A stretch of 55,655 nucleotides of DNA from Caballeronia sp. BR00000012568055 (GTDB taxonomy: Bacteria; Pseudomonadota; Gammaproteobacteria; Burkholderiales; Burkholderiaceae). Below, piece by piece: positions 37,093 to 47,729 of the stretch (position 1 is the first letter of the stretch; each line of letters opens with the position of its first letter). A program made the position numbers and the translations under genes. The stretch lies in NCBI RefSeq assembly GCF_029439455.1, contig NZ_JAQFVG010000305.1, positions 1 through 55,655 on the forward strand, given 5' to 3'. The notes under the pieces are model-generated. The model saw only the letters and a program-made list of their open reading frames with translations. It had not been told where the DNA came from and made no database searches.

Positions 37093-37164
37093 CGTTGTTG
37101 GCCTCTGAATCAAGCAACCAAGACCAATAAGCCGATCGATTCAGGGTTCCGGTCCTGTCCGGAT

Positions 37165-37193
37165 TTGCCAAACAGCCTTCGAGTGCGTCTAAT
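37165..37193 (+). promoter_or_regulatory. Promoter of the leuCDB operon
   Basis: TTGCCA (37165-37170), a 17-bp spacer and TCTAAT (37188-37193) match the sigma70 consensus at five of six bases each. The start of transcription would be near 37200, about 20 nt before the leader peptide at 37221 and about 190 nt before leuC. Confidence 0.6.
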
Positions 37194-37220
37194 AAAAAAG
37201 CTCAGGCGGTAGATTGCAAA

Positions 37221-37271
37221 ATGCTGTCGAAGCTGGTACTCCTCATTCAGGTACTGCAACCACCACCATAA
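37221..37271 (+). CDS. Candidate leu operon leader peptide
   Basis: ATG 37221 to TAA 37271 encodes the 16-residue peptide MLSKLVLLIQVLQPPP: five Leu, two Val and one Ile, ending in three Pro. It lies just behind the promoter at 37165-37193, has AGGCGG as possible ribosome site at 37204-37209, and is 120 bp upstream of leuC. The RNA segment CCTAGTACC (37302-37310) can pair either with TACTAGG (37283-37289) or with GGTACT in the leader (37235-37240 or 37250-37255). This is the competition expected of attenuation. No T-run terminator is evident, so a classic terminator is unproven. Confidence 0.55.
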   Translation: MLSKLVLLIQVLQPPP

Positions 37272-37282
37272 CCCCATGTTTT

Positions 37283-37308
37283 TACTAGGTTTTTCCATCA
37301 TCCTAGTA
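37283..37308 (+). repeat. Inverted repeat in the leuC leader
   Basis: TACTAGG (37283-37289) and CCTAGTA (37302-37308) pair across 12 nt. They are followed by CCCGCGCG rather than T residues. This may be a regulator site or the downstream arm of an attenuator fold. A CATAAT (37331-37336) follows and could be a second, internal promoter element. Confidence 0.45.
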
Positions 37309-37392
37309 CCCGCGCGCAAACTTAAGGTGGCATAATCAACCCACAAGCCGTAAAACGAACATTCCCCCGCAGTCACTACGAAAGCGCTCATC

Positions 37393-38802
37393 ATGTCCCA
37401 GACTCTCTACGACAAGCTGTGGAACACACATGTCATCCACACCGAAGAGGACGGCACCTCGATCCTCTATATCGACCGTCACCTGCTGCATGAAGTGACC
37501 AGCCCGCAGGCGTTCGAAGGCCTGAAGATGGCGGATCGCCCGGTGTGGCGCATCAGCGCGAATCTGGCTGTGTCGGACCATAACGTGCCAACGACCGACC
37601 GCTCGCATGGCATCGCGGACCCTGTCTCGAAGCTGCAAGTCGATACGCTCGACGCCAATTGCGATAGCTTCGGCATCACGCAGTTCAAGATGAACGATCT
37701 GCGTCAGGGCATCGTGCATATCATCGGGCCGGAGCAGGGCGCAACGCTGCCGGGTATGACCATCGTCTGCGGCGACTCGCATACGTCCACGCATGGTGCG
37801 TTCGGCGCGCTGGCGCATGGCATCGGTACGTCGGAAGTGGAGCACGTGCTCGCCACGCAAACGCTCTTGCAGAAGAAGAGCAAGAACATGCTCATCAAGG
37901 TCGAAGGGCAGTTGCCGCGTGGCTGCACGGCGAAGGACATCGTGCTGGCGATCATCGGCAAGATCGGGACGGCGGGCGGCACGGGTTACGCGATGGAATT
38001 CGGCGGCTCGACCATCCGCGCTCTGACCATGGAAGGCCGCATGACCGTCTGCAATATGGCGATCGAAGCGGGTGCGCGCGCCGGCATGGTCGCGGTCGAT
38101 GACACCACCATCAATTACCTGAAGGATCGCCCGTATTCGCCGCAGGGCGTCGAGTGGAATCAGGCGGTCGAGTACTGGCGTCAGTTCAAATCGGACGATG
38201 GCGCGCAGTTCGATCGCGTGGTCGAACTGAATGCGGCTGAAATCGTGCCGCAAGTCACGTGGGGCACGTCGCCGGAAATGGTCACGTCGATCGATGGCCG
38301 CGTGCCCGATCCCGATAAAGAGAAGGACCCAGTCAAGCGCGATGCGATCGAGCGCGCGCTCAAGTACATGGCGCTGCAACCGAACGCGCCGATCGAGTCC
38401 ATCAAGCCGGACAAGATTTTTATCGGCTCGTGTACGAATGCGCGTATCGAAGACTTGCGGGCGGCGGCGTATGTGGTGAAGTCGCTGGGCAAGCGCGTGG
38501 CATCGAATATCAAGCTGGCGATGGTCGTGCCGGGTTCGGGTCTGGTGAAGGCGCAGGCCGAACGCGAAGGCCTCGACAAGGTCTTTACCGATGCCGGTTT
38601 CGAGTGGCGCGAGCCGGGCTGCTCCATGTGCCTCGCGATGAACGCCGATCGTCTCGATCCGGGCGAGCGCTGCGCTTCGACGTCGAATCGCAATTTCGAA
38701 GGGCGTCAGGGCGCGGGCGGCCGCACGCACCTCGTCAGTCCGGCGATGGCTGCGGCTGCGGCCATCGAAGGCCATTTCGTCGATGTGCGCAAGCTCGCCT
38801 GA
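37393..38802 (+). CDS. leuC: 3-isopropylmalate dehydratase large subunit
   Basis: This 469-residue aconitase-family enzyme starts [21 protein letters not shown]. It has [28 protein letters not shown] and [4Fe-4S] cysteines in [13 protein letters not shown] and [10 protein letters not shown]. With LeuD it isomerises 2-isopropylmalate to 3-isopropylmalate in leucine biosynthesis. It is first of leuCDB. No entericidin-like gene lies between leuC and leuD, as is found in some relatives. Confidence 0.95.
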   Translation: MSQTLYDKLWNTHVIHTEEDGTSILYIDRHLLHEVTSPQAFEGLKMADRPVWRISANLAVSDHNVPTTDRSHGIADPVSKLQVDTLDANCDSFGITQFKMNDLRQGIVHIIGPEQGATLPGMTIVCGDSHTSTHGAFGALAHGIGTSEVEHVLATQTLLQKKSKNMLIKVEGQLPRGCTAKDIVLAIIGKIGTAGGTGYAMEFGGSTIRALTMEGRMTVCNMAIEAGARAGMVAVDDTTINYLKDRPYSPQGVEWNQAVEYWRQFKSDDGAQFDRVVELNAAEIVPQVTWGTSPEMVTSIDGRVPDPDKEKDPVKRDAIERALKYMALQPNAPIESIKPDKIFIGSCTNARIEDLRAAAYVVKSLGKRVASNIKLAMVVPGSGLVKAQAEREGLDKVFTDAGFEWREPGCSMCLAMNADRLDPGERCASTSNRNFEGRQGAGGRTHLVSPAMAAAAAIEGHFVDVRKLA

Positions 38803-38836
38803 TCGACACTGAGCGTTCGGAATACTGAGGAATATC

Positions 38837-39487
38837 ATGGAAAAGTTCACTGTACATAGCGGCCTCGTCGTGCCGCTCGATCGCGAAAATGTGGATACGG
38901 ACGCGATCATCCCGAAGCAGTTTCTGAAGTCAATCAAACGCACCGGTTTCGGCCCCAACGCGTTCGACGAATGGCGTTATCTCGATGTCGGCCAGCCCGG
39001 TCAGGACAACAGCAAGCGCCCGCTGAATCCGGATTTCGTGCTGAATCAGCCGCGTTATCAGGGCGCATCGATTCTGTTGACGCGCAAGAATTTCGGTTGC
39101 GGCAGTTCGCGTGAGCATGCGCCGTGGGCGCTGGATCAATACGGCTTTCGCGCGATCATCGCGCCGAGTTTCGCGGACATTTTCTATAACAACTGCTTCA
39201 AGAACGGTCTGCTGCCGGTCGTGCTGACGGAACAGCAAGTCGATAAGCTCATCAACGAGACCAACGCGTTCGTCGGCTTCAAGCTGACGATCGATCTCGA
39301 AGCGCAAGTCGTGCGCACCGGCGACGGCACCGAATATCCGTTCGATGTGCCCGGTTTCCGCAAGTACTGTCTGCTTAACGGTTTCGACGATATCGGCCTC
39401 ACGCTGCGTCACGCCGACAAAATCAAGCAGTTCGAAGCGGAACGTCTGACGAAGCAGCCGTGGTTGAACAATCGCGTGATCGGATAA
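38837..39487 (+). CDS. leuD: 3-isopropylmalate dehydratase small subunit
   Basis: This 216-residue subunit has [37 protein letters not shown] and [21 protein letters not shown], the swivelling-domain motifs of LeuD. It completes the isopropylmalate isomerase. A GAGGAA ribosome site precedes the start. It is followed 15 bp later by leuB. Confidence 0.95.
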   Translation: MEKFTVHSGLVVPLDRENVDTDAIIPKQFLKSIKRTGFGPNAFDEWRYLDVGQPGQDNSKRPLNPDFVLNQPRYQGASILLTRKNFGCGSSREHAPWALDQYGFRAIIAPSFADIFYNNCFKNGLLPVVLTEQQVDKLINETNAFVGFKLTIDLEAQVVRTGDGTEYPFDVPGFRKYCLLNGFDDIGLTLRHADKIKQFEAERLTKQPWLNNRVIG

Positions 39488-39502
39488 AAGAAAGGAATCC
39501 AG

Positions 39503-40570
39503 ATGAAAATTGCAGTCCTCCCCGGCGACGGGATCGGTCCGGAAATCACGGCCGAAGCGGTCAAGGTGCTGAACGCGCTCGGCGAAAAGTTCGAGCTGGA
39601 AGAAGCGCCGGTCGGCGGCGCCGGTTACGAAGCGCAAGGCCATCCGCTGCCGGAATCGACGCTCAAGCTGGCGAAGGAAGCCGATGCCATTCTGTTCGGC
39701 GCAGTAGGCGACTGGAAGTACGACAAGCTCGAACGCGCGCTGCGTCCCGAGCAGGCCATTTTGGGTTTGCGCAAGCATTTGCAATTGTTCGCCAACTTCC
39801 GTCCCGCGATCTGCTATCCGCAACTGACGGGCGCATCGTCGCTCAAGGCGGAGATCGTGTCGGGGCTGGATATCCTGATCGTGCGCGAATTGAATGGCGA
39901 TATCTACTTCGGCCAGCCGCGCGGCGTGCGTCCTTCGCCCGACGGTCTGTTCGAGGGCGCGCAGGAAGGCTTCGACACCATGCGTTATTCGGAGCCCGAA
40001 GTGCGCCGTATCGCGCATGTGGCGTTTCAGGCGGCGCAGAAGCGTCAGAAAAAGCTGACCAGCGTGGACAAAGCGAACGTGCTGGAAACGTCGCAGTTCT
40101 GGCGCGATGTGATGATCGACGTATCGAAGGAATATGCGGACGTCGAACTATCGCATATGTACGTGGATAACGCGGCGATGCAGCTCGTCAAAGCGCCCAA
40201 GGCGTTCGACGTGGTCGTGACCGGCAACATGTTCGGCGACATTCTCTCGGACGAAGCCGCGATGCTGACCGGTTCCATCGGCATGTTGCCTTCGGCTTCG
40301 CTCGATAAAGCCAACAAGGGTTTGTATGAGCCGTCGCACGGCTCCGCGCCGGATATCGCCGGCAAGGGCGTGGCCAATCCGCTTGCGACCATCCTCTCCG
40401 CCGCGATGATGCTGCGTTACTCGCTCGGCAAGACCGAGCAGGCGGATCGCATTGAAAGCGCGGTGAAGAAGGTGCTGGAGCAGGGTTATCGCACGGGCGA
40501 TATCGCGACGCCGGACGGCAAGATCGTCGGCACGAAGGAAATGGGCGACGCGGTGCTGAAGGCGCTGTAA
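39503..40570 (+). CDS. leuB: 3-isopropylmalate dehydrogenase
   Basis: This 355-residue NAD-dependent decarboxylating dehydrogenase has [34 protein letters not shown], the catalytic [39 protein letters not shown] region and [19 protein letters not shown]. It yields 2-ketoisocaproate in leucine synthesis. It is the last leu gene and ends just before a terminator. Confidence 0.95.
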   Translation: MKIAVLPGDGIGPEITAEAVKVLNALGEKFELEEAPVGGAGYEAQGHPLPESTLKLAKEADAILFGAVGDWKYDKLERALRPEQAILGLRKHLQLFANFRPAICYPQLTGASSLKAEIVSGLDILIVRELNGDIYFGQPRGVRPSPDGLFEGAQEGFDTMRYSEPEVRRIAHVAFQAAQKRQKKLTSVDKANVLETSQFWRDVMIDVSKEYADVELSHMYVDNAAMQLVKAPKAFDVVVTGNMFGDILSDEAAMLTGSIGMLPSASLDKANKGLYEPSHGSAPDIAGKGVANPLATILSAAMMLRYSLGKTEQADRIESAVKKVLEQGYRTGDIATPDGKIVGTKEMGDAVLKAL

Positions 40571-40583
40571 TCGCGCGAAAGAT

Positions 40584-40625
40584 GATCGGCCGCACGCAAC
40601 AATTCGCGGCCGATCAACCGTTTTT
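40584..40625 (+). terminator. Terminator after leuB
   Basis: GATCGGCCGC (40584-40593) and GCGGCCGATC (40606-40615) pair perfectly across 12 nt, followed by AACCG and five T residues (40621-40625). It separates leuCDB from asd and implies a separate asd promoter. Confidence 0.8.
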
Positions 40626-40676
40626 ACCGATGTTCCCGCAAGATCTGCACGAAATTCATACGTTCGCCTTATCGGG

Positions 40677-40707
40677 CTGACGAAAATCCCGAAGTTTCGT
40701 GTAGACT
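40677..40707 (+). promoter_or_regulatory. Possible promoter of the asd leader
   Basis: CTGACG (40677-40682) and TAGACT (40702-40707) are separated by 19 bp. Transcription would start close to 40714, only a few bases before the leader ATG at 40717, so that leader could be translated from a nearly leaderless mRNA. The spacing is long, so confidence is moderate. Confidence 0.4.
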
Positions 40708-40716
40708 GCAAAAATC

Positions 40717-40869
40717 ATGGCGAAGAACTCTCAATTCTCTTTGGATTCCATCAGCGGCGGCTCAAAAGCCCGCTCGTCGGAACTCGCCATCGGCACGCAA
40801 ATCGTGGCAATCGCCACGATTACGACGCGCATTACGAAAATCTCCATCAAAGCGATCACGATTCGCTGA
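40717..40869 (+). CDS. Candidate Ile/Thr-rich leader peptide upstream of asd
   Basis: ATG 40717 to TGA 40869 encodes 50 residues. The last 27 contain nine Ile and six Thr, including the run IATITTRITKISIKAITIR. Such a tail recalls the thr operon leader of E. coli (ThrL), and aspartate-semialdehyde dehydrogenase makes the precursor of Thr, Ile, Met and Lys. Inside the Ile/Thr codons an 8-bp hairpin (ATCGTGGC/GCCACGAT, 40801-40820) can form; a second 9-bp stem CTTCCCCGC/GCGGGGAAG (40891-40899/40921-40929) lies just before the asd ribosome site. No ribosome site or T-run terminator is evident. It lies 81 bp upstream of asd. Confidence 0.5.
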   Translation: MAKNSQFSLDSISGGSKARSSELAIGTQIVAIATITTRITKISIKAITIR

Positions 40870-40950
40870 TCGTCCCTCGTGTCCGAGCGTCTTCCCCGCG
40901 CGGCCACGCCGGGTAAAGATGCGGGGAAGCGTCCATTTGAAGGGTGAGTC

Positions 40951-42072
40951 ATGAACGTAGGTCTCGTTGGTTGGCGCGGCATGGTCGGCAGCGTCCTGAT
41001 GCAGCGCATGCAGCAGGAAGGCGATTTCGATCTGATCGAACCGATGTTTTTCAGCACCAGCAATGCGGGCGGCAACGCGCCGTCGTTCGCCAAAAACGAG
41101 ACAAAGCTCAAAGATGCGACAAGCATTGACGACCTGAAAAAGTGCGACGCCATCATCACGTGTCAGGGCGGCGATTACACCAACGAGGTGTATCCGAAGC
41201 TGCGCGCGGCGGGTTGGAAGGGCTACTGGATCGACGCGGCCTCGGCGCTGCGCATGAAGGACGACGCGGTCATCATTCTCGATCCGGTCAATCTGAACGT
41301 CATCAAGGATTCGCTGGTCAAGGGCGGGCGCGATTTCATCGGCGGCAACTGCACGGTCAGTCTGATGCTGATGGCGCTGGGCGGCCTGTTCCGCGAAGGT
41401 CTCGTCGATTGGATCACGGCCATGACGTATCAGGCCGCATCGGGCGCGGGCGCGCAGAACATGCGTGAACTGCTGTCGCAGATGGGCGCGCTGAACGCAG
41501 CCGTGGAGAGCGATCTGGCGAACCCGTCGTCGGCCATCCTGGACATCGACCGCAAGGTGCTCTCCACCATGAACAGCGACGCCATGCCGACCGAACATTT
41601 CGGCGTGCCGCTGGCCGGCTCGCTGATTCCGTGGATCGACAAGGATCTCGGCAACGGGATGTCGAAGGAAGAGTGGAAGGGCGGCGCGGAAACCAACAAG
41701 ATTCTCGGTAAGCCCGCGATGGGCCAGCCGGGTTCGGTGCCGGTGGACGGTCTGTGCGTACGCATTGGCGCAATGCGCTGCCACTCGCAGGCGCTGACCA
41801 TCAAGCTGACCCGCGATGTGCCGCTGGACGAAGTGAACAGCATCCTCGCTTCGGGCAACGATTGGGTGAAAGTCGTGCCGAACGAGCGCGAAGCGTCCAT
41901 GCGCGATCTTTCGCCTGCCAAGGTCACGGGCACGCTGTCGGTGCCGGTCGGCCGTCTGCGCAAGCTGGCAATGGGCGGTGAATATCTGTCGGCCTTTACG
42001 GTCGGTGACCAATTGTTGTGGGGCGCGGCTGAGCCGTTGCGCCGTATGCTTCGCATTCTGCTCGACAAGTAA
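40951..42072 (+). CDS. asd: Aspartate-semialdehyde dehydrogenase
   Basis: This 373-residue enzyme opens [19 protein letters not shown] (nucleotide site) and has the active-site cysteine in [20 protein letters not shown] and [17 protein letters not shown] near the C-terminus. It reduces aspartyl phosphate to aspartate semialdehyde for Lys, Met, Thr and Ile. AAGGGTGAG precedes the start. The 380-bp gap before it holds the leuB terminator, a possible promoter and a candidate leader peptide. Confidence 0.95.
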   Translation: MNVGLVGWRGMVGSVLMQRMQQEGDFDLIEPMFFSTSNAGGNAPSFAKNETKLKDATSIDDLKKCDAIITCQGGDYTNEVYPKLRAAGWKGYWIDAASALRMKDDAVIILDPVNLNVIKDSLVKGGRDFIGGNCTVSLMLMALGGLFREGLVDWITAMTYQAASGAGAQNMRELLSQMGALNAAVESDLANPSSAILDIDRKVLSTMNSDAMPTEHFGVPLAGSLIPWIDKDLGNGMSKEEWKGGAETNKILGKPAMGQPGSVPVDGLCVRIGAMRCHSQALTIKLTRDVPLDEVNSILASGNDWVKVVPNEREASMRDLSPAKVTGTLSVPVGRLRKLAMGGEYLSAFTVGDQLLWGAAEPLRRMLRILLDK

Positions 42073-42107
42073 AGTAAACTACGCGCCTGGAAGCGGGTGC
42101 CAGAGCG

Positions 42108-42137
42108 AAAGCGCCGCGCTTCCTGCGGCGCTTTTTT
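42108..42137 (+). terminator. Terminator after asd
   Basis: AAAGCGCCGC (42108-42117) pairs with GCGGCGC (42125-42131) around 7 nt, followed by six T residues (42132-42137). It closes the asd transcript. Confidence 0.9.
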
Positions 42138-42218
42138 GTTTGCGGCCACGTTTCCGGCTGAATCGATAGAATCGGTCGCCGCCTTCGTATCAATTTTCGT
42201 TGCGCCTTTGGAGCTTCA

Positions 42219-44111
42219 ATGATTCAACGACCCGTCCGGTCCTTCCTCTCGTCATCGCGCGCGGTGCTGGTCGCGTCGAGTGTTGCGTTATGCGCGATGT
42301 GTTGGGCGATCCCGGGCGATGTATTTGCCCAGGCCAGCGCTGCTACGGCGCAGACCTATGCGGTGAAACCGGGACAGTCGCTCAACGACGTCGCCGGTGA
42401 ATTGACCGGTTCGAAAGACAAGGACGTGCGCGCGAAGATGGCCCGCGCATTATTCGATGCCAATCCGAATGCGTTCGGTGGCCACGATATCAACAAGCTC
42501 AAATTAGGTGCGGTATTGAACGTACCGTCGATGGATGCGGGCGGCGCGTCGGCGGTCGAGGCGGCTGCTCCTGCTGCTGCTTCTACACCGGACACTGCAC
42601 CCACGCTTGCTTCCGAACCTGCGCAGGCGGCGTTACCGGCATCGACGGGCGAAACGGCAGCGTCGAGTGTGCAGCCTGAACCGGCGTCCGCGCCCACGGT
42701 TGAACCTGCTTCGACTGCCGTCGAAGCGCCCGCTGCGCCGACTCCTGTGCCCGAACCTCGCGCCGCTGGCGGGATGAATCCCGCATTGATCGGCGTCGTT
42801 GCGCTCGTGTTGATCGTGCTGGCGTTTCTGTGGAAGCGAAGCAGCGGCAAGAAAGCGCGGGCAAAAGCGCGTCGGGCCGCCACTGCAGACGACGATGCGC
42901 ACGCCCCGCGAACCTTCGCCACCCTCGAAGAAGCTCAAGCCGCCGCCGCCGCCCGCAACGAAGCGGTGCGTCAGCAGAAGCAACGCGAGTCGCAGTCAGA
43001 CGAAGCCGCGATCCTCGAAACCAAGTCCGTCCCGCGCAATGATGATTCCGAGTTGAACGCCGTCGCCGGAAGCATGGAAAGCTACGATGCCGCCCAAAGC
43101 TTCGCGACGCCGACGGAAGAAGACACGCCGAAAGCGCCCGAAGCCACGCCGTTCGTACCGGCGACGCCTGCTGCGCCGCACGCGGCCTTCGTGCCGCCGC
43201 CGCACGAAGCGCCAACCAGGGACGATTCCGCCGAACGCGAAGCACGCAAGTGGGAAACCGAAGAGCGCGAAGCCGCCGCTCGCCAGGCCGCCGCGCAGGA
43301 AGCCGAGGAGCGCGAAAACCGCGAACGCGAGCGTGCCGCGCGCGAAGCCCTTGCCCGCGATCTGCACGCGCGCGAACGGCAATTGCTCGATGCCGAAGCC
43401 AAGCAAGCAGTCGAAGAGGAAAAACACGCTGAAGAAGCACGTGAAGCGGCGGCGCGCGAGATCATCGCGCGTGAGGCGGAACTGCGTCAGGCGCAGGCGG
43501 CTGAGCAGCAGGCTTCGCGTGAGCCGGATGCCGAGGATGAAGCGTCGCCCGCGCATCGTTTCCCGATGCCCAAGTTTCCGCAGGAAGCCATTCAGGCGCT
43601 CGATTCGCTCGAATTCGGCCTGCCGCCGCGCATGGAGTTGACGCTGAATCTGCCGAACGGTCAGGTGACATCGAACCACGGCGCGGAATCGGCTGCGCCG
43701 ACGCTTGCCGATGCGCAACCGGTGGCGAAGGCCCCGCTGGAACGCGCGCCATCCATCGACGATGAAGCGCCGCGTTCACCGTATGTCGGCAATGAATCGG
43801 TGGCGCCGCAGATCGAAGCAGGCACGGCGGGCGCGGGTGCCGTCGCCGGACTTGGCGCTACGCAATTCGCGCCGCTGAGCCTCGACTTCGATTCCCGTCT
43901 GCCGCGCAGCCACACCGAACCGCTTCCGCCGATGACCCACTCGCAACTGGCCGCCATCGCGCGCAACAAGCTGGAACTGGCGGGCGAATACATCGAACTG
44001 GGCGATCTTCCGGGCGCGCGCACGCTGCTTCAGGAAGTGATTGCATCGAACGATCCGGCTACGCGCCAGCGCGCCGCCACGCTGCTTTCGACGCTGGCCC
44101 CGCATTCCTGA
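42219..44111 (+). CDS. fimV: FimV-like polar/pilus assembly protein
   Basis: This 630-residue protein has a signal sequence (to about residue 40), a LysM-like peptidoglycan-binding segment ([19 protein letters not shown] to VLNVP, about 46-103), and an Ala/Pro/Glu-rich region. A transmembrane helix follows ([19 protein letters not shown]), then a long Arg/Glu/Ala-rich, coiled-coil-prone cytoplasmic part. It ends with the conserved FimV C-terminal segment [22 protein letters not shown]. FimV/HubP proteins mark the cell pole and support type IV pili. In this group it is fixed between asd and truA. Confidence 0.85.
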   Translation: MIQRPVRSFLSSSRAVLVASSVALCAMCWAIPGDVFAQASAATAQTYAVKPGQSLNDVAGELTGSKDKDVRAKMARALFDANPNAFGGHDINKLKLGAVLNVPSMDAGGASAVEAAAPAAASTPDTAPTLASEPAQAALPASTGETAASSVQPEPASAPTVEPASTAVEAPAAPTPVPEPRAAGGMNPALIGVVALVLIVLAFLWKRSSGKKARAKARRAATADDDAHAPRTFATLEEAQAAAAARNEAVRQQKQRESQSDEAAILETKSVPRNDDSELNAVAGSMESYDAAQSFATPTEEDTPKAPEATPFVPATPAAPHAAFVPPPHEAPTRDDSAEREARKWETEEREAAARQAAAQEAEERENRERERAAREALARDLHARERQLLDAEAKQAVEEEKHAEEAREAAAREIIAREAELRQAQAAEQQASREPDAEDEASPAHRFPMPKFPQEAIQALDSLEFGLPPRMELTLNLPNGQVTSNHGAESAAPTLADAQPVAKAPLERAPSIDDEAPRSPYVGNESVAPQIEAGTAGAGAVAGLGATQFAPLSLDFDSRLPRSHTEPLPPMTHSQLAAIARNKLELAGEYIELGDLPGARTLLQEVIASNDPATRQRAATLLSTLAPHS

Positions 44112-44112
44112 T

Positions 44113-44922
44113 ATGCGCATCGCGTTAGGCATTCAGTACGACGGTTCGGCGTTTTGCGGCTGGCAATCCCAGCCGCACGGCAAGACGGTGCAGGACGAGC
44201 TGGAACGCGCGCTTGCGGAATTCGCGCAGACGCGCTTGCAAACGGTGGTCGCGGGGCGCACGGACACGGGCGTGCATGGCCTGGGCCAAGTCGTCCATTT
44301 CGATACCGACCTCGACCGCACCGACTTCTCCTGGGTACGCGGCACCAACGCGTTCTTGCCCGAAACGGTCGCCGTGCAGTGGGCCAAGCCGATGCCCGAC
44401 GACTTCCACGCGCGTTTCGCCGCCTTCGAGCGCACTTACTATTACGTGCTGTACGTCAATCCGGTGCGTTCACCCATGTTGTCGAAACGCGCGGGCTGGG
44501 TGCACACGCCGTTGGACGTCGCCGCCATGCGCGATTCGGCAGCGTGTTTGCTCGGTGAACACGACTTTTCCTCGTTCCGCGCCGCCGATTGCCAGTCGAA
44601 AACGCCCGTCAAACACGTCTATCAGGTCGATGTCCGCCAGCAGGGCGACTTCGTCCACTTCCGTTTCCGCGCCAACGCGTTTCTGCATCATATGGTGCGC
44701 AATCTGATGGGATGCTTCGTCGCCATCGGGCGAGGCCGTCACCCGGCATCGTGGATGGCCGATGTGCTCGCCGCCCGCGACCGTCGCGCCGCCGCGCCGA
44801 CCTTTATGCCCGACGGTCTGTATCTGGCGGAAGTGGGCTACCCTGAACACTTCGCGGTGCCGCCCGCGCATGTCGCCAGCATGCCGTGGAGCGCCGTCTG
44901 GGCCGATTCCTCAACCTCATGA
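44113..44922 (+). CDS. truA: tRNA pseudouridine synthase A
   Basis: This 269-residue enzyme has [21 protein letters not shown] and the catalytic aspartate region [17 protein letters not shown], then RRTYYYV-like [10 protein letters not shown] and a C-terminal [12 protein letters not shown]. It makes pseudouridine at positions 38-40 of tRNA anticodon arms. The start at 44113 follows the fimV stop by 1 bp. Its stop overlaps trpF by 4 bp (ATGA). Confidence 0.93.
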   Translation: MRIALGIQYDGSAFCGWQSQPHGKTVQDELERALAEFAQTRLQTVVAGRTDTGVHGLGQVVHFDTDLDRTDFSWVRGTNAFLPETVAVQWAKPMPDDFHARFAAFERTYYYVLYVNPVRSPMLSKRAGWVHTPLDVAAMRDSAACLLGEHDFSSFRAADCQSKTPVKHVYQVDVRQQGDFVHFRFRANAFLHHMVRNLMGCFVAIGRGRHPASWMADVLAARDRRAAAPTFMPDGLYLAEVGYPEHFAVPPAHVASMPWSAVWADSSTS

Positions 44923-45587
44923 ACGATCAAGATCTCCATCGCACCCGAATCAAGCTGTGTGGCCTGTCGCGCGCGGAGGACGTGCAGCACGCCGTCGCGC
45001 TCGGTGCGGATGCCGTCGGTTTCGTGTTCTATCCGCCGAGTCCGCGCTCGGTGAGCGTGTCGCAGGCGGTCGAATTGGCGCGTCACGTGCCGCCGCTGGT
45101 CACGGCGGTCGGGCTGTTCGTGAACGCGACGCCTGAGTGGATCGAGGAAGTCACATCGAACGTGCCGCTTTCGCTTTTGCAGTTCCACGGCGACGAAACG
45201 CCCGAACAATGCGCCGAACTCAGCCGTATTTCGGGTTTGCCCTATTGGCGCGCGGTGCGTGTTGGGCCTGATGCAACAGCAAGTGATTTGCTAGAATCAT
45301 CACTTAACTATGCAGCCGCGCACGGCATTTTGCTTGATGCACTCGTCGAGGGCTTCGGCGGCGGTGGAAAGGTATTCGATTGGTCACTTATCCCAACAGA
45401 TCTCGGGCATCGGGCCGTTTTGAGTGGTGGGTTAAACACGCAAAACGTCAGTGAAGCCATCCGGCGCGTGCGCCCGTACGCGGTCGATGTCTCCAGCGGC
45501 ATCGAAGTGCCGGGCGTCAAGGGCGTGAAGGATCACGCCCGAATGGCGGCGTTCGTGCGCGCAGTGCGCGCCGCGGACGCGGAATGA
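44919..45587 (+). CDS. trpF: Phosphoribosylanthranilate isomerase
   Basis: This 222-residue TIM-barrel enzyme has [13 protein letters not shown] (catalytic Cys region), [25 protein letters not shown] and [15 protein letters not shown], with VDVSSGIE near the end (catalytic Asp). It catalyses the Amadori step of Trp synthesis. The start at 44919 overlaps the truA stop. Between about 45255 and 45455 codon use is noticeably less GC-biased than in the rest of the gene, with an internal inverted repeat AAGTGAT/ATCACTT (45281-45287/45299-45305). Confidence 0.92.
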   Translation: MNDQDLHRTRIKLCGLSRAEDVQHAVALGADAVGFVFYPPSPRSVSVSQAVELARHVPPLVTAVGLFVNATPEWIEEVTSNVPLSLLQFHGDETPEQCAELSRISGLPYWRAVRVGPDATASDLLESSLNYAAAHGILLDALVEGFGGGGKVFDWSLIPTDLGHRAVLSGGLNTQNVSEAIRRVRPYAVDVSSGIEVPGVKGVKDHARMAAFVRAVRAADAE

Positions 45588-45636
45588 ATCTGGCGCGGAC
45601 GCCTTGTCTGTCCGCGCAGACCGAGAGAGTGACGCA

Positions 45637-46830
45637 ATGTACAATTTACCCGACGAAAGAGGCCATTTCGGCCAATATGGCGGCGTGTTCGTCTCCGAAA
45701 CGCTGATCCATGCACTTGACGAACTCCGTATTGCCTACGATACGGCTCGCCAGGACCCCGAGTTTCAAGCCGAATACGACTACGAGCTGAAGCATTACGT
45801 CGGCCGTCCGTCGCCTATTTATCACGCCAAGCGCTGGAGCGAAATGCTCGGCGGCGCGCAGCTTTATCTGAAGCGTGAAGACCTGAATCACACCGGCGCG
45901 CACAAGGTCAACAATGTGATCGGCCAGGCGCTGCTCGCACGCAAGATGGGTAAGCCGCGCGTGATCGCGGAAACCGGCGCGGGCCAGCACGGCGTGGCAA
46001 CGGCGACGATCGCGGCGCGTTTCGGCATGGAATGCGTCGTCTATATGGGTTCGGAGGACGTGAAGCGGCAGGCGGCGAACGTTTATCGCATGAAGCTGCT
46101 TGGCGCGACGGTCGTGCCGGTCGAATCCGGCTCGAAGACGCTGAAGGACGCGCTCAACGAAGCCATGCGCGACTGGGTCACGAACGTGGAAAACACGTTC
46201 TACATCATCGGTACGGTGGCCGGCCCGCATCCTTATCCGATGATGGTGCGCGACTTCCAGCGCGTGATTGGCGACGAATGCCGCGTGCAAATGCCTGAAA
46301 TGACCGGTCGTCAGCCGGATGCGGTGATCGCGTGTGTTGGCGGTGGATCGAATGCGATGGGCATCTTTTATCCGTATATAGAGGATAAAGGTATTCGGCT
46401 GATCGGCGTGGAAGCAGCGGGCGATGGTATCGAAACCGGCCGTCACGCGGCATCGTTGATGGGCGGTAGTCCGGGCGTGCTCCACGGCAACCGCACGTAT
46501 CTGCTTCAGGACGATAACGGGCAGATCATCGAGACGCATTCGGTTTCGGCGGGGCTGGACTATCCGGGTGTCGGTCCGGAGCACGCGTGGTTGAAGGACG
46601 CGGGTCGCGCGGAGTACGTCGGCATCACGGATGAGGAAGCGCTTAAGGCGTTCCACGACTGCTGCCGTATCGAAGGCATTATTCCGGCGCTCGAATCGAG
46701 TCACGCACTGGCGTATGGCGCGAAGCTCGCCAAGACGCTGCCGCGTGACAAGGTGCTGCTCGTCAATCTTTCGGGCCGAGGCGACAAGGATATGCACACT
46801 GTCGCTGAACGCTCCGGCATCCAGTTCTAA
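45637..46830 (+). CDS. trpB: Tryptophan synthase beta subunit
   Basis: This 397-residue PLP enzyme opens [22 protein letters not shown] and has the PLP-lysine motif [27 protein letters not shown] and the phosphate-binding GGGSNAMG. It joins indole and serine to tryptophan. The start at 45637 is chosen because it begins at the conserved N-terminus and follows GAGAGAG. A DNA methylase gene lies between trpB and trpA. Confidence 0.95.
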   Translation: MYNLPDERGHFGQYGGVFVSETLIHALDELRIAYDTARQDPEFQAEYDYELKHYVGRPSPIYHAKRWSEMLGGAQLYLKREDLNHTGAHKVNNVIGQALLARKMGKPRVIAETGAGQHGVATATIAARFGMECVVYMGSEDVKRQAANVYRMKLLGATVVPVESGSKTLKDALNEAMRDWVTNVENTFYIIGTVAGPHPYPMMVRDFQRVIGDECRVQMPEMTGRQPDAVIACVGGGSNAMGIFYPYIEDKGIRLIGVEAAGDGIETGRHAASLMGGSPGVLHGNRTYLLQDDNGQIIETHSVSAGLDYPGVGPEHAWLKDAGRAEYVGITDEEALKAFHDCCRIEGIIPALESSHALAYGAKLAKTLPRDKVLLVNLSGRGDKDMHTVAERSGIQF

Positions 46831-46840
46831 ACAATAAAAG

Positions 46841-47668
46841 ATGCGCACCGTCATCGACGAGCCGTTGTCTGTCGGCGCTCTCCAGAGCGCTGGCAGCGAT
46901 ATCCGCAACCGCGATTTCCTGACCGATGCCGCGAACATTCCCGATGCGTCGATCGATCTGATCGTCGCCGATCCGCCTTATGGATTGGGCAAAAACTACG
47001 GGAACGACTCGGACATGCTGTCGGGCGACGCGTTTCTGGAGTGGACGTACCGCTGGCTGGATCTGGCGATCCCGAAGCTCAAGAAAAGCGGCTCGCTGTA
47101 TATCTTCTGCACGTGGCAATACTCGCCCGAGCTGTTCGTGTTCCTGAAGCGCCGGATGATGATGATCAATGAGATCGTCTGGGACCGGCGCGTGCCGAGC
47201 ATGGGCGGAACGACGCGGAAATATTCGTCAGTGCACGACAACATCGGCTATTTCGCAGTATCGAAGGATTACTACTTCGATCTCGATCCGGTGCGCATTC
47301 CCTATGACGCAGTGACGAAGAAGGCGCGCTCGCGCAAGATTTTCGAAGGCAGCAAGTGGCTGGAGATGGGCTACAACCCGAAAGATGTGTGGTCGGTGTC
47401 GCGGTTGCATCGGCAGCACGCGGAACGGGTCGATCATCCGACGCAAAAGCCTTTGGAAATTGTCGAGCGCATGGTGCTGGCGAGTTGCCCGCCTGGCGGT
47501 CGTGTGCTCGATCCTTTCATGGGCAGCGGCACGACGGCGGTGGCATGTGCGCGTCATGGGCGCGAATTCACCGGCCACGAGATCAACGCCGAATATTGCG
47601 AAATCGCGCATCGGCGGATCGCGGAAGTTCGCCCCATGCACGCGCCTTGGATTGTAGAAGCCGTCTGA
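46841..47668 (+). CDS. Orphan DNA methyltransferase (beta class, N6-adenine or N4-cytosine)
   Basis: This 275-residue enzyme has the catalytic DPPY motif at residues 44-47 ([12 protein letters not shown]) and the AdoMet-binding FMGSG motif at 226-230 ([20 protein letters not shown]), i.e. the order of the beta class. A DHPTQKP motif (199-205) also fits. No restriction endonuclease gene is nearby, so it is an orphan. It lies 10 bp after trpB and 61 bp before trpA. From memory, an orphan methylase of Burkholderia cenocepacia chromosome 2 targets GTWWAC; whether this is its orthologue is not established here. Confidence 0.88.
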   Translation: MRTVIDEPLSVGALQSAGSDIRNRDFLTDAANIPDASIDLIVADPPYGLGKNYGNDSDMLSGDAFLEWTYRWLDLAIPKLKKSGSLYIFCTWQYSPELFVFLKRRMMMINEIVWDRRVPSMGGTTRKYSSVHDNIGYFAVSKDYYFDLDPVRIPYDAVTKKARSRKIFEGSKWLEMGYNPKDVWSVSRLHRQHAERVDHPTQKPLEIVERMVLASCPPGGRVLDPFMGSGTTAVACARHGREFTGHEINAEYCEIAHRRIAEVRPMHAPWIVEAV

Positions 47669-47729
47669 ATCGTCGCTGATCGCGTCAGATGCGTACACGA
47701 TCGCGTCGGCGCTAACGAAGAGAATTCTC

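Noticed and set aside
37110..37394. A 94-codon leftward ORF in the gltA-leuC gap
   Set aside because: It overlaps the leuC start and the promoter/leader region, has odd composition (WWWLQYLNEEYQ) and no ribosome site. The plus-strand leader is a better reading.
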